This document shows, in pieces, positions 43,268 through 51,922 of a DNA stretch of 64,000 nucleotides. This stretch comes from WTFY01 sp965220875 (GTDB taxonomy: Bacteria > Pseudomonadota > Gammaproteobacteria > UBA4575): NCBI GenBank assembly GCA_965220875.1, contig OZ244849.1, positions 930,001-994,000 of the forward strand, written 5' to 3'. The translations under genes and the position numbers were made by a program. The notes under the pieces were generated by a model. That model was given only the letters and a program-made list of their open reading frames with translations. It was not told the origin of the DNA and did no database searches. Every line of letters starts with the position of its first letter. The first letter of the stretch is position 1.

Positions 43268-43924
43268 TCACTGGATAAATTCAAGCCCGGACTTTGAACC
43301 GATAATGAGCAAATCGGCAGGCCGCAATGCAAATATCCCGACTGTAACTATGCCTGCAATGTTGTTTAATTCCCTTTCTTTTTCGACAGGATTTAAAATC
43401 TCCAGATTGTAGATATCTAGTATGAGGTTGCCATTGTCCGTGATGAATCCTTCTCTCAGCTCAGGAATGCCACCAAGTTTAACCAGCTGTCTGGCTACAT
43501 GACTCCTAGCCATCGGAATGACCTCGATTGGTAGAGGGAATGCCCCCAGAATTTCTACTAACTTTGTATCATCTGCAATGCAAATGAATTTTTCGCTGAC
43601 ATCGGCAACAATTTTTTCTCGTGTCAGTGCACCGCCTCCTCCTTTTATTAAATATCTGTGCCGTGTCGCTTCATCTGCACCGTCGATATAAAGGGGTAAG
43701 CTTGATACACTATTCAGGTCAAGTACTTGGATGCCGTGTGTTTTCAATCGTTTTGCTGAGGCTTCTGAACTCGCAACGGCGCCATCGATTTTACCCTTGA
43801 TCCTGGCCAGTGCGTCGATAAAATAATTTGTAGTAGTGCCTGTTCCGATACCGATAACGTCACCTACCTGTATATAATCCAATGCACCTTCGGCAGCTGC
43901 CTGCTTCTTGTTTTCAGTTGTCAT
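43268..43924 (-). CDS. rpiA: Ribose-5-phosphate isomerase A
   Basis: Interconverts ribose-5-phosphate and ribulose-5-phosphate. The 218 residues match E. coli RpiA. The phosphate loop GIGTGTTTNYFIDAL, DGADEA with catalytic Asp, and KGGGGALTREKIVA are intact. It is divergent from ilvA with a 77-base gap. With rpe and tkt it forms most of the non-oxidative pentose phosphate pathway. Confidence 0.97.
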   Translation of the reverse strand: MTTENKKQAAAEGALDYIQVGDVIGIGTGTTTNYFIDALARIKGKIDGAVASSEASAKRLKTHGIQVLDLNSVSSLPLYIDGADEATRHRYLIKGGGGALTREKIVADVSEKFICIADDTKLVEILGAFPLPIEVIPMARSHVARQLVKLGGIPELREGFITDNGNLILDIYNLEILNPVEKERELNNIAGIVTVGIFALRPADLLIIGSKSGLEFIQ

Positions 43925-44001
43925 GGCGAGAGCTTAGTTCGAACTTTACCAATGATACCTGTAGTAGTCGTCGAAAGCATGATGAAATGTGATTTCAGGA
44001 T

Positions 44002-45519
44002 ATGGCGAACGAGAAACTTGTAAGCAAGATAGAGCGCGCTGTCGTTTATGACGTAGCAATCAAGTCTGAGCTCGAATTTGCACAGGCACTGTCCAAACGG
44101 TTCTCTAACCAGATCTATCTGAAAAGAGAAGATCAGCAGTGTGTATTTTCTTTCAAGATTCGGGGTGCCTATAACAAGGTCGTGCACCTGACAGATTCAG
44201 AAAAGAAGTGCGGTGTAATAGCTGCGTCAGCTGGAAATCATGCTCAAGGGGTTGCGCTGGCAGCACATAAGCTTGGAATCCAGGCTACGATTGTGATGCC
44301 TTGCACGACACCTTCGATAAAGGTGCAAGCGGTTGTTAGTATGGGTGCGAATGCGGTCTTACACGGAGATACATATGATGAGGCCTATGCGCATTCTCAG
44401 GTGCTGGCTAAAGAGCAGGGATTTACCTATGTGCATCCATATGATGATGAAGATGTTATTGCCGGGCAAGGTACAGTTGCCTTGGAGATTTTGCAGCAGC
44501 TTACTGAGCATATTGACGCAATATTTGTTCCTATTGGTGGAGGCGGACTCATTGCTGGAATGGCCGCCTATGTAAAGCACTATAGACCCGAGATCAAAGT
44601 AATTGGCGTGGAACCACAGGATGCACCAACTATGCATGCTGCTCTGCATGCTGGAAAAAGGGTTCAATTGAACGATGTAGGGATATTTGCAGATGGTGTT
44701 GCAGTACGGTGTGTTGGGGAAATCACTTTTGAAATTGCCAAAGACATGGTCGATGAAGTTCTGTTGGTGAATACCGATGAAATATGTGCGGCTATCAAAG
44801 ATCTGTTTGATGAGACACGCACGTTACTTGAGCCTGCAGGAGCTCTGGCATTGGCAGGTATCAAACAGTATATCGACCGTGGAAAACTCAAGGACAAGCG
44901 GTTTGTGGCTGTCAATAGTGGGGCCAATATCAATTTCGACCGTTTACGTCACGTAGCTGAACGTGCAGAGCTAGGTGAACGTAGAGAATGCCTTTTTGCA
45001 GTGACCATACCGGAACGACCCGGAAGTTTTTTAGAATTTTGCAGGCTGCTGGGTGCCAGGGGAGTTACTGAGTTTAACTACCGCTATGCGCATACTGAAG
45101 AAGCGCAAGTATTTCTGGGTGTGAATGTTGAAGACGCAGATGCAGAAAAATATCAGATACTGAGTTTGCTCAAAGAATCAGGTTATCCAGCGCTTGATAT
45201 TTCTGACAATGAAGTGGCAATTCTACATTTACGCCACATGGTAGGTGGACGCAGCCCAGCCTTGGAAAATGAAATACTTTTTCGGTTTGAATTTCCTGAA
45301 AGACCAGGTGCCTTGCTGAACTTTCTTGAGATGATTGGGCAAGAATGGAACATCAGCTTGTTTCATTATCGGAATCATGGTGCTGCCTACGGACGTGTGC
45401 TGGCTGGGATACAGGTTCCTACAGAAAACAGGCAACGTTTAGACCAGTTTTTGGCTGAACTGGGATACCGTTACTGGGAAGAGACAGGTAATCCGGTATA
45501 CAAGCTGTTTTTAGGGTGA
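44002..45519 (+). CDS. ilvA: Threonine dehydratase, biosynthetic
   Basis: PLP enzyme that deaminates threonine to 2-oxobutyrate, the first step of isoleucine synthesis. The 505 residues contain the catalytic domain (PLP lysine K52 in SFKIRGAYNK, phosphate loop GGGGLIAGMA) and two C-terminal ACT-like regulatory domains. These start near 325 and 420 (each with an ERPGSFLEF- or ERPGALLNF-type opening) and mediate isoleucine inhibition. AGGA precedes the ATG. A bidirectional terminator follows about 120 bases after the stop. Confidence 0.97.
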   Translation: MANEKLVSKIERAVVYDVAIKSELEFAQALSKRFSNQIYLKREDQQCVFSFKIRGAYNKVVHLTDSEKKCGVIAASAGNHAQGVALAAHKLGIQATIVMPCTTPSIKVQAVVSMGANAVLHGDTYDEAYAHSQVLAKEQGFTYVHPYDDEDVIAGQGTVALEILQQLTEHIDAIFVPIGGGGLIAGMAAYVKHYRPEIKVIGVEPQDAPTMHAALHAGKRVQLNDVGIFADGVAVRCVGEITFEIAKDMVDEVLLVNTDEICAAIKDLFDETRTLLEPAGALALAGIKQYIDRGKLKDKRFVAVNSGANINFDRLRHVAERAELGERRECLFAVTIPERPGSFLEFCRLLGARGVTEFNYRYAHTEEAQVFLGVNVEDADAEKYQILSLLKESGYPALDISDNEVAILHLRHMVGGRSPALENEILFRFEFPERPGALLNFLEMIGQEWNISLFHYRNHGAAYGRVLAGIQVPTENRQRLDQFLAELGYRYWEETGNPVYKLFLG

Positions 45520-45641
45520 GCACATGACTGAAATCTATCAAAAGTGGGTTCTGTAGATAGTTTCCAGGCAAATCTCAGCATGCAGTACTGTTCAGTATGG
45601 TTCTCAATTTAAATATTTGCGGTAACAGGCGCTGAAATAAA

Positions 45642-45665
45642 AAAAGGCTCTTTTCAGAGCCTTTT
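45642..45665. terminator. Bidirectional terminator between ilvA and the histone-like gene
   Basis: AAAAGGCTCT-TTTC-AGAGCCTTTT gives a 10-bp stem with an A run on one side and a T run on the other. It can therefore end ilvA (plus) and the convergent histone-like gene (minus). Confidence 0.9.
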
Positions 45666-45689
45666 AAAACAGCTTCTAACGTCCTTGTT

Positions 45690-46409
45690 TCAGGTACGCC
45701 TTCGCCTTGCGGTTTTCTTTGCGACTTTTCGTTTGGCAGCTGCGGAGGTTTTGGGTTTGGCAGTGGTTTTCTTTGCGACTTTTCGTTTAGCGGCTGCGGA
45801 GGTTTTGGGTTTGGCAGCGGTTTTCTTTGTGACTTTTCGTTTAGCGGCTGCGGAGGTTTTGGGTTTGGCAGTGGTTTTCTTTGCGACTTTTCGTTTAGCG
45901 GCTGCGGAGGTTTTGGGTTTGGCAGTGGTTTTCTTTGCGACTTTTCGTTTGGCAGCTGCGGAGGTTTTGGGTTTGGCAGCGGTTTTCTTTGTGACTTTTC
46001 GTTTAGCGGCTGCGGAGGTTTTGGGTTTGGCAGCGGTTTTCTTTGCGACTTTTCGTTTGGCAGCTGCGGAGGTTTTGGGTTTGGCAGCGGTTTTCTTTGT
46101 GACTTTTCGTTTAGCGGCTGCGGAGGTTTTGGGTTTGGCAGCGGTTTTCTTTGCGACTTTTCGTTTAGCGGCTGCGGAGGTTTTGGGTTTGGCAGCGGTT
46201 TTCTTTGCGACTTTTCGTTTGGCAGCTGCGGAGGTTTTGGGTTTGGCAGCGGTTTTCTTTGTGACTTTTCGTTTAGCGGCTGCGGAGGTTTTGGGTTTGG
46301 CAGCGGTTTTCTTTGCGACTTTTCGTTTAGCGGCTGCGGAGGTTTTGGGTTTGGCAGTTTTTCTCACTGCTTTACTCCTGGTGCTAGCTTTACGTTTGTT
46401 AATGGCCAT
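45690..46409 (-). CDS. Histone H1-like Lys/Ala-rich repeat protein
   Basis: Very basic protein of 239 residues, resembling AlgP/AlgR3 of Pseudomonas and Chlamydia HC2, probably a nucleoid-binding protein. A head of about 20 residues (MAINKRKASTRSKAVRKTAK) is followed by 12 repeats of PKTSAAAKRKV(A/T)KKT(A/T)AK, 18 residues each, ending RRRRT. It contains only one aromatic-free domain and no acidic residues in the repeats. ATG 46409 has GGGGAG upstream; a TTG one codon earlier is less likely. The strand opposite is also open through the whole repeat, but that is an artefact of the repeat. Repeat number is likely to vary between strains. Confidence 0.88.
   Translation of the reverse strand: MAINKRKASTRSKAVRKTAKPKTSAAAKRKVAKKTAAKPKTSAAAKRKVTKKTAAKPKTSAAAKRKVAKKTAAKPKTSAAAKRKVAKKTAAKPKTSAAAKRKVTKKTAAKPKTSAAAKRKVAKKTAAKPKTSAAAKRKVTKKTAAKPKTSAAAKRKVAKKTTAKPKTSAAAKRKVAKKTTAKPKTSAAAKRKVTKKTAAKPKTSAAAKRKVAKKTTAKPKTSAAAKRKVAKKTARRRRT
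45702..46349 (-). repeat. 12 tandem copies of a 54-bp coding repeat
   Basis: Twelve 54-bp units in frame within the histone-like gene, nearly identical apart from a few alternative bases. The KVAKK/KVTKK and TAAK/TTAK variants mix along the array, a sign of unequal exchange between units. Confidence 0.95.
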
Positions 46410-46606
46410 CAATACTCCCCTCCCAAACTATAAGCGCTGAGTTAAACACGCATTAAAGTATATACGTTTGATACATAAATACTAGTATTTTTTGTGACAT
46501 TGATTTGCTCAAACACCGTCATGAAAAGATGCGGTGTACTGTGAAAAATAACGAGCTTGATTTCAAGTAAGCATAGATGCATATAAGCAAGCTGGTCATG
46601 CAGAAC

Positions 46607-47059
46607 TTATTCCAATGACAAAATAAAGTCCCAATGAAATTTGCTGACTGGCATTACCGACAGTCGGTTGCCACGTTTTAGAAGCTGTAATCCATCTAAC
46701 TCTTCGTGCTGTCGGAGTTCTGCAAGCGTTATCGTGCGTTTGAGTTTTCTTTTATAGCGTACATCTACCATAAACCAACGTGGATTATCAGGATCACTTT
46801 TGGGGTCGTAGTGTTTGTCATGCTGATCAAAGGCAGTGTGGTCAGGATAACTTTCACGCACAATTTTCATGAGCCCTACTATTCCTATTACATCGCAATT
46901 TGAGTGATACATGAAAGCAAGATCACCTACTTTCATGTCGTCACGCATCATGTTACGTGCTTGAAAATTTCGGACCCCATCCCAACACTCAACCTTGTCA
47001 CGTTTCAGATCATCGATGCTGTACTCACCAGGCTCGCTTTTCATTAACCAATACTGCAT
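46607..47059 (-). CDS. EVE-domain protein
   Basis: PUA-like EVE domain of 150 residues, the family that binds modified bases in DNA or RNA. WLMKSEPGEYSIDDL, WDGVRNFQARNMMRD, YHSNCDVIGIVG and YPDHTAFD are the conserved segments, including the WDGVRN aromatic pocket. The protein is a stand-alone domain. It lies just downstream of the 6S RNA gene in the same direction, a position common in gammaproteobacteria. Its biological role in bacteria is not settled. Confidence 0.93.
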   Translation of the reverse strand: MQYWLMKSEPGEYSIDDLKRDKVECWDGVRNFQARNMMRDDMKVGDLAFMYHSNCDVIGIVGLMKIVRESYPDHTAFDQHDKHYDPKSDPDNPRWFMVDVRYKRKLKRTITLAELRQHEELDGLQLLKRGNRLSVMPVSKFHWDFILSLE

Positions 47060-47127
47060 GCCAGATTGCCGGTTCTAATTGGATTGCATCCGGTTTATGT
47101 AGAAATCAAAAAGTATGGTGTTAAATG

Positions 47128-47325
47128 ATGCGGATACACTCCACGAGCACGGTTGCAACCGCTGACCTTGAACCAGGGGTCCAAGTGGGAGGACTGAAAA
47201 TGAATCAGGCTTTCCATGTCATGGACATGCACAACATCATTTTTACAGTATAGTCCCTGAGTATATTAATAGGCTCAAGGCATACACTCGGTTACTGGCC
47301 TGTACCGCAGAGGTATCCGGTTTCA
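47128..47325 (-). ncRNA. ssrS: 6S RNA
   Basis: The 285 bases downstream of zapA hold no protein but fold like 6S RNA, which binds sigma-70 RNA polymerase. The closing stem pairs CCGGATAC-CTC (near 47320) with GAG-TGTATCCG (near 47131). The internal 3' segment CTTGGACCCCTGGTTCAAGGT resembles the E. coli CCTTGAACCAAGGGTTCAAGG. The central GAGCC...CTCAGGGAC region forms the open bubble. zapA-ssrS is the standard gammaproteobacterial order. Ends are approximate. Confidence 0.85.
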
Positions 47326-47344
47326 CTTAAAGTCTAGCAGATTT

Positions 47345-47659
47345 TTAGAGTTCTAGCTGCTGGGTATGCTTCAGGGTGGAATCAATCCGTTCCTGAAGGC
47401 TGCGAATCCTAGTAGAGAAATTTCTGCTCGAATGCTCCAGTCTGTTTTCTTGTAAGAGCAGATCATGAGCCAGGTTTAGTGCAGCCATAACTGCCATTCG
47501 ATCAGGACCCATAACTTTGCCTCCGTCACGGATTTCCTGAATTCGCACATTCAGCAGATGCGCAGAAGCTTGTAAGGAATCCTCTTCGCCCTTTGGGCAT
47601 GCAATACGATATTCCTTGTCCAGAATATTGAGCACAACAGGGGACTTGACTGAGCTCAC
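47345..47659 (-). CDS. zapA: Cell division protein ZapA
   Basis: Small protein of 104 residues that bundles FtsZ filaments. VVLNILDKEYRIACPKGEEDSL forms the beta-hairpin head, MAVMAALNLAHDLL the core helix, and a coiled-coil tail ends the protein. It starts at GTG 47659 and overlaps the preceding small gene by 4 bases. The 6S RNA gene follows. Confidence 0.95.
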   Translation of the reverse strand: MSSVKSPVVLNILDKEYRIACPKGEEDSLQASAHLLNVRIQEIRDGGKVMGPDRMAVMAALNLAHDLLLQENRLEHSSRNFSTRIRSLQERIDSTLKHTQQLEL

Positions 47660-47889
47660 AGGCTGATTTCCATCGATTTGAGACGGGTAATCATGGCTTC
47701 TACCCGTTTTCGGGCTTGATCATTTTTATCAATAAGACTGGCCCGTTCAGCAGTATACATGTCACGTTGAGCCTTTAGCAGGCTGTTTTCTTTTTTAAGT
47801 GCTTCGCATGTTTGAATGAGTGTATTCACTCGAATTTCAAGTTGTTCTAACTCCTGCTCATTGAACAGGTCTGAATCAATTTTTACCAT
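47656..47889 (-). CDS. ZapB-like coiled-coil protein (TIGR02449 type)
   Basis: 77-residue protein, almost entirely one coiled coil (ELEQLEIRVNTLIQTCEALK onward), of the TIGR02449 group found next to zapA. By position and structure it is probably a partner of ZapA at the division ring, comparable to ZapB. It starts at ATG 47889 and its stop overlaps the zapA start. It is divergent from pepP across 238 bases. Confidence 0.85.
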   Translation of the reverse strand: MVKIDSDLFNEQELEQLEIRVNTLIQTCEALKKENSLLKAQRDMYTAERASLIDKNDQARKRVEAMITRLKSMEISL

Positions 47890-48066
47890 AGCAAAATGGT
47901 AGGATGAAGAATGTTTACCGTCAACTTAATTTTGTCATGCATCTTCAAACTTGTTGTAGCGGGTGATTTTATTTCTCTTGTAGAAAATCGCTGGATAGAG
48001 GTACGTGGAGGAAATGCTGCAGGTATCAGTAAAAAGGATTTATTTCGATGCTGCAGGATGTACTAA

Positions 48067-48111
48067 TATAATGGTATGAAACCAAGGGTACATTAATTTC
48101 TAGTCTAGAAA
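48067..48111 (+). promoter_or_regulatory. pepP promoter region with inverted repeat
   Basis: TATAAT at 48067-48072 is a probable -10. Downstream, TTTCTAG-T-CTAGAAA (48097-48111) is a perfect 7-1-7 inverted repeat, 16 bases before the pepP start, placed like a repressor site in the untranslated leader. Confidence 0.4.
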
Positions 48112-48127
48112 CTAGGCTCATTTCAAA

Positions 48128-49438
48128 ATGAATAGTAAAGAACTGCTCAAAAGACGTAGGATGCTGATGCGGATGGTAGGCCCGAACGGCGTTGCTGTCA
48201 TTCCATCAGCAGAATTGGTGCCGAGAAGCCGGGATGTGGACTATAGCTTTCGGCAAGATAGTGACTTTCTGTATCTGACCGGGTTTGAAGAGCCTGATGC
48301 GTTGGCAATTCTATTGCCGGATCAGGCAGGGGGGCAGTATATCCTGTTTTGTCGCGAGCGGGATGCAGAGAAGGAAATTTGGAATGGACGGCGTGCTGGA
48401 CTTTCGGGTGCCAGGAAGGATTATTTTGCGGACAAAGCCTATGCCATAAGCAAGCTTGATGAAATATTGCCGAAATTGCTTTCAGGCCGTGAGCGGGTCT
48501 TTTACCCAATGGGTAGTGATGCCAGTTTCGATCGCAAGATTATAAGGTGGGTCAATCAATCACGCGGTTCCTCTCGTACTACAAGCCATATTCAGCAAGA
48601 ACTGCTTTCGCTGGATTACCTGCTGCATGACATGCGTCTGTACAAATCACGCAACGAAGTGAGCCTGATGAGACAGGCTGCAAAAGTTTCCATTGCAGCT
48701 CACAAGCGTGCAATGCGGGCTTGTAAACCGGGAATGCATGAATATGAAATTGAAGCCGAGTTATTATACGAATTCAAAAAGGCAGGATGTGCTGCAGCCT
48801 ATCCATGTATAGTCGGAGGAGGGAAAAATGGCTGTATCCTGCATTACACCGAAAACAAGCAGGTATTGGGTGATGGTGACATGTTACTGATTGATGCCGG
48901 TGCAGAATATCAAGGATATGCCAGTGACATTACACGAACCTTTCCAGTTAATGGCATTTTTTCAAAAGCCCAGCGCGAGGCCTACGAGCTAGTACTCGAA
49001 GCTCAGGCTGCTGCAATCAAGAAAGCCATCCCAGGCAATCACTGGAATGATCCACATAATGAAGCTGTAAAAGTTCTTACCAAGGGCTTGGTTAGCCTTG
49101 GTCTTTTACAAGGCAGGCCAGCGAAATTGATTAGAGAAGGAGAGTATCGAAGATTCTTCATGCACCGCACCGGTCATTGGTTAGGCTTGGATGTGCATGA
49201 CGTGGGAGACTACCGAATAGGTGACGAATGGCGTCTGCTTGAGCCGGGTATGATGTTGACTGTAGAGCCTGGTTTGTATATTACCAAAGCGAAAAATGTG
49301 GCCAAGTGCTTCTGGGATACAGGAATTCGTATTGAGGACGACGTGCTTGTCACCAAGGAAGGTAATAAGGTCCTCACCGATGCTTTGATTCGTGGTCCTG
49401 ACGAGATTGAAGCCTTAATGGCATCGTCCGTGCATTAG
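48128..49438 (+). CDS. pepP: Xaa-Pro aminopeptidase
   Basis: Metalloprotease of 436 residues that removes N-terminal residues before proline. The N-terminal creatinase-like domain (RDVDYSFRQDSDFLYLTGFEEP) precedes the pita-bread catalytic domain. Metal ligands are in LLIDAGAEYQGYASDITRTFP (two Asp), HWLGLDVHDVG (His), TVEPGLYI (Glu) and IRIEDDVLV (Glu). It leads pepP-ubiH-ubiI, the same order as E. coli, with 7 bases to ubiH. Confidence 0.96.
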   Translation: MNSKELLKRRRMLMRMVGPNGVAVIPSAELVPRSRDVDYSFRQDSDFLYLTGFEEPDALAILLPDQAGGQYILFCRERDAEKEIWNGRRAGLSGARKDYFADKAYAISKLDEILPKLLSGRERVFYPMGSDASFDRKIIRWVNQSRGSSRTTSHIQQELLSLDYLLHDMRLYKSRNEVSLMRQAAKVSIAAHKRAMRACKPGMHEYEIEAELLYEFKKAGCAAAYPCIVGGGKNGCILHYTENKQVLGDGDMLLIDAGAEYQGYASDITRTFPVNGIFSKAQREAYELVLEAQAAAIKKAIPGNHWNDPHNEAVKVLTKGLVSLGLLQGRPAKLIREGEYRRFFMHRTGHWLGLDVHDVGDYRIGDEWRLLEPGMMLTVEPGLYITKAKNVAKCFWDTGIRIEDDVLVTKEGNKVLTDALIRGPDEIEALMASSVH

Positions 49439-49445
49439 TTTTGTC

Positions 49446-50660
49446 ATGCCACGCAATTATGATGTTGCCATTGTAGGAGGCGGTGTCATTGGTAGTACTT
49501 TGGCATGTACCATAGCTGCCTCTTCCCTGCGTATCGCATTACTTGAAAGTCAGCAGACTCCTGCGGGCATCTCTCACAGCAACCGGGATGGACGGAGCTT
49601 TGCTCTGGCAGTGACTTCAAAAAATATGCTTGAGGCGCTTGGTGTATGGGAGAAACTCGGAAAGTTCTCGGTGGCCATTAAGAACATCCACATCTCTGAG
49701 AGAGGGAAATTTGGTGCCATGCGGGTGAATTGCCAAGAGCATGGTTCCAAGGGCCTCGGTTATCTTGTACCGGCAGAAAGGCTAGCTCTTGTTCTTCATG
49801 AGTATATGAGCCAGCATCAAAACATCGAGCGCATTCAGCCATACATGGTTTCGGGCGTTCAAGCTCATGCAGATAAAGTCATGTTGCATGGTGAAGGCGC
49901 ACCCATTGAAGCAAAACTCCTGATAGCTGCTGATGGCACACATTCGTTTATTCGAAAAGAACTTGGAATTCCTGTCGATGAAAAACCTTACGGACAGACG
50001 GCGGTTGTGGGCAATATTGGAGTAACTGATTATCAGCCGTGTACTGCCTATGTGAGATTTACTGCACAGGGGCCATTGGTGTTGGTGCCACGTAGCGACA
50101 ATTGTTACGGATTTATATGGACAAATCCGACCAAGGTAGCGTTGGAACATTTAGCGCTCTCGGAGGAGGAATTTTCAGTACGTCTGCAGCAGGCCTTTGG
50201 TTTCCGACTTGGGTACTTTTGCAGGCTTGGAAAGCGCTATTCCTATCCATTGTCATTAAAGGTGAGTCAGCGACTTGTAAGTCAGCGCACAGTACTGATA
50301 GGCAATGCGGCCCAGACGTTACACCCGGTGGCGGCCCAAGGGTTGAATCTGGCCTTTCGGGACATTGCTGAGCTTAGTGAACTCTTGCTCGGGAACAAGC
50401 ATGTGCTGGATGACATCAGCGAGATGCTTCATTCATATGAGTCCAAACGTCAGTCAGATATCAAGCACACGGTTATGCTTACGAATCGTTTGAATTTCCT
50501 GTTTTCCACAGGTAATCCCGTATTGGCACAAGTACGTGGAATTGGTCTTGCGCTACTGGGCGCAGTTCCAGTTTTGGAAAATCAGGTCTTGCGGCATAGC
50601 ACGGGCACACTCGGTTCTTCAGTGAAAATTTTGCAGGGCAGGGCTTTACAGTACTCATGA
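49446..50660 (+). CDS. ubiH: 2-octaprenyl-6-methoxyphenol hydroxylase
   Basis: FAD monooxygenase of 404 residues that hydroxylates the ubiquinone precursor ring at C1. The GGGVIGSTLACTIA ADP-binding motif, the internal LLIAADGTHSFIRKELG (DG motif) and GNAAQTLHPVAAQGLNLAFRD (flavin ribityl site) define the UbiH/UbiI/COQ6 family. I assign ubiH by position after pepP. The stop overlaps the next start by 4 bases. It needs molecular oxygen. Confidence 0.93.
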   Translation: MPRNYDVAIVGGGVIGSTLACTIAASSLRIALLESQQTPAGISHSNRDGRSFALAVTSKNMLEALGVWEKLGKFSVAIKNIHISERGKFGAMRVNCQEHGSKGLGYLVPAERLALVLHEYMSQHQNIERIQPYMVSGVQAHADKVMLHGEGAPIEAKLLIAADGTHSFIRKELGIPVDEKPYGQTAVVGNIGVTDYQPCTAYVRFTAQGPLVLVPRSDNCYGFIWTNPTKVALEHLALSEEEFSVRLQQAFGFRLGYFCRLGKRYSYPLSLKVSQRLVSQRTVLIGNAAQTLHPVAAQGLNLAFRDIAELSELLLGNKHVLDDISEMLHSYESKRQSDIKHTVMLTNRLNFLFSTGNPVLAQVRGIGLALLGAVPVLENQVLRHSTGTLGSSVKILQGRALQYS

Positions 50661-51868
50661 CAGCACAGGTGATTGATGTAGTCATCGTCGGCGCAGGAAT
50701 GTCTGGTCTTACGCTCGCAAATCTACTGGCAAGGCAGGGTAGGTCCCTTGCAGTCGTTGATCGCAGCTTGCCTGCTGAGTTCGATGCCTCGGAACCAAGT
50801 CATGCGCGTGTAACGGCAGTCAGCCCGGGTTCTAAAACGATATTTGAATACACGGGAGCTTGGTCGGGTATACAGGAAAAACGGGTCATGGAGTTTAAGA
50901 AGATGGTTGTATGGGATGAGGCCAGCACAGCCAGTATTACATTTTTTGCAGAAGACATGTCCCAGCCATGCTTGGGCTATATCGTTGAAAACAGCATTAT
51001 CCAGTCCACCCTTTATGAGGCTCTGCAAAAGATTTCCGGTATTCAATGGTATGTTCCAGGTAGTGTGGAGAAAGTATTCTGCCATGACCATGAAATTGAG
51101 GTGATATTGACAGATAATCAAGTACTTAGAGCGAAATTGCTGGTAGGTGCTGATGGCAGTCGATCTGCCATACGTCACCTTGCAGGAATCTCCTATACCG
51201 AAACGCCCTATCATCAACTGGGCATCGTGGCAAAGGTCCATACTGAATTGCCTCATGAATGTACTGCTTGGCAGCGTTTTCTCAAAACCGGGCCCTTGGC
51301 CCTGTTGCCTGCAGGCGATGAAGGAGCACATCATGAGTGCTCCATTGTCTGGTCGGCAGATTCAGAGTATGCAAGTCAACTCATGCGCATGGATGACCGT
51401 AATTTTGAGCAGGAAGTTACACGCGCCAGCGGACAGCGGTTGGGAAAAATCACGTTGAAATCAAAACGTGCCAGTTTTTCACTCGCATCTGGTCAAGCGC
51501 AGGCCCTGGTAAAGCCACGCGTGGCATTGATAGGAGATGCTGCCCACACCATACATCCACTTGCCGGCCAAGGAGCGAATCTGGGTTTCACTGATGTTGC
51601 TGTGTTGGCAGATACACTCGCTGGATCAAAACGGGATTTAGGCAGTTACAGGTTGCTGCGTGTGTACGAACGGGCACGAAAGGGAGAGGTGCATGTCATG
51701 CAGTATGCTATGTCAGCATTCGCTGCTGTATTCAGTACGACTTCCTTGCCTGCAATTGTTGCACGCAGTACCGCATTGAGCCTTGCTGATCACAGCTTGC
51801 CTTTGAAGAGGTTTTTCATGAAGCAGGCAATGGGCCTGAGCAGTGACCGGCCGGTGTTTGCTCGTTGA
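50657..51868 (+). CDS. ubiI: UbiI/VisC-type ubiquinone hydroxylase
   Basis: Second FAD monooxygenase, 403 residues, of the same family; UbiI (VisC) hydroxylates C5 of the ubiquinone ring. VGAGMSGLTLANLLARQG, LLVGADGSRSAIRHLAG and GDAAHTIHPLAGQGANLGF are the three flavin motifs. Assignment as ubiI rests on the pepP-ubiH-ubiI order; sequence alone separates paralogues poorly. Coupled to ubiH through ATGA. Confidence 0.9.
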   Translation: MTAQVIDVVIVGAGMSGLTLANLLARQGRSLAVVDRSLPAEFDASEPSHARVTAVSPGSKTIFEYTGAWSGIQEKRVMEFKKMVVWDEASTASITFFAEDMSQPCLGYIVENSIIQSTLYEALQKISGIQWYVPGSVEKVFCHDHEIEVILTDNQVLRAKLLVGADGSRSAIRHLAGISYTETPYHQLGIVAKVHTELPHECTAWQRFLKTGPLALLPAGDEGAHHECSIVWSADSEYASQLMRMDDRNFEQEVTRASGQRLGKITLKSKRASFSLASGQAQALVKPRVALIGDAAHTIHPLAGQGANLGFTDVAVLADTLAGSKRDLGSYRLLRVYERARKGEVHVMQYAMSAFAAVFSTTSLPAIVARSTALSLADHSLPLKRFFMKQAMGLSSDRPVFAR

Positions 51869-51922
51869 ATCAAACCTTGTCCAGCAGCCCTGTCTTGGTG
51901 AGCCTGGTTTGAATTATCAGAA

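Noticed and set aside
45702..46349. Tandem repeats resembling a CRISPR array
   Set aside because: The 54-bp units follow each other with no spacers and are in frame within a coding sequence.
45685..46440. A 251-codon plus-strand frame with repeats of FFATFRLAAAEVLGLA type
   Set aside because: It is the mirror of the histone-like gene. The repeat lacks stops in this frame, it has no ribosome-binding site, and the minus-strand product has a known family.
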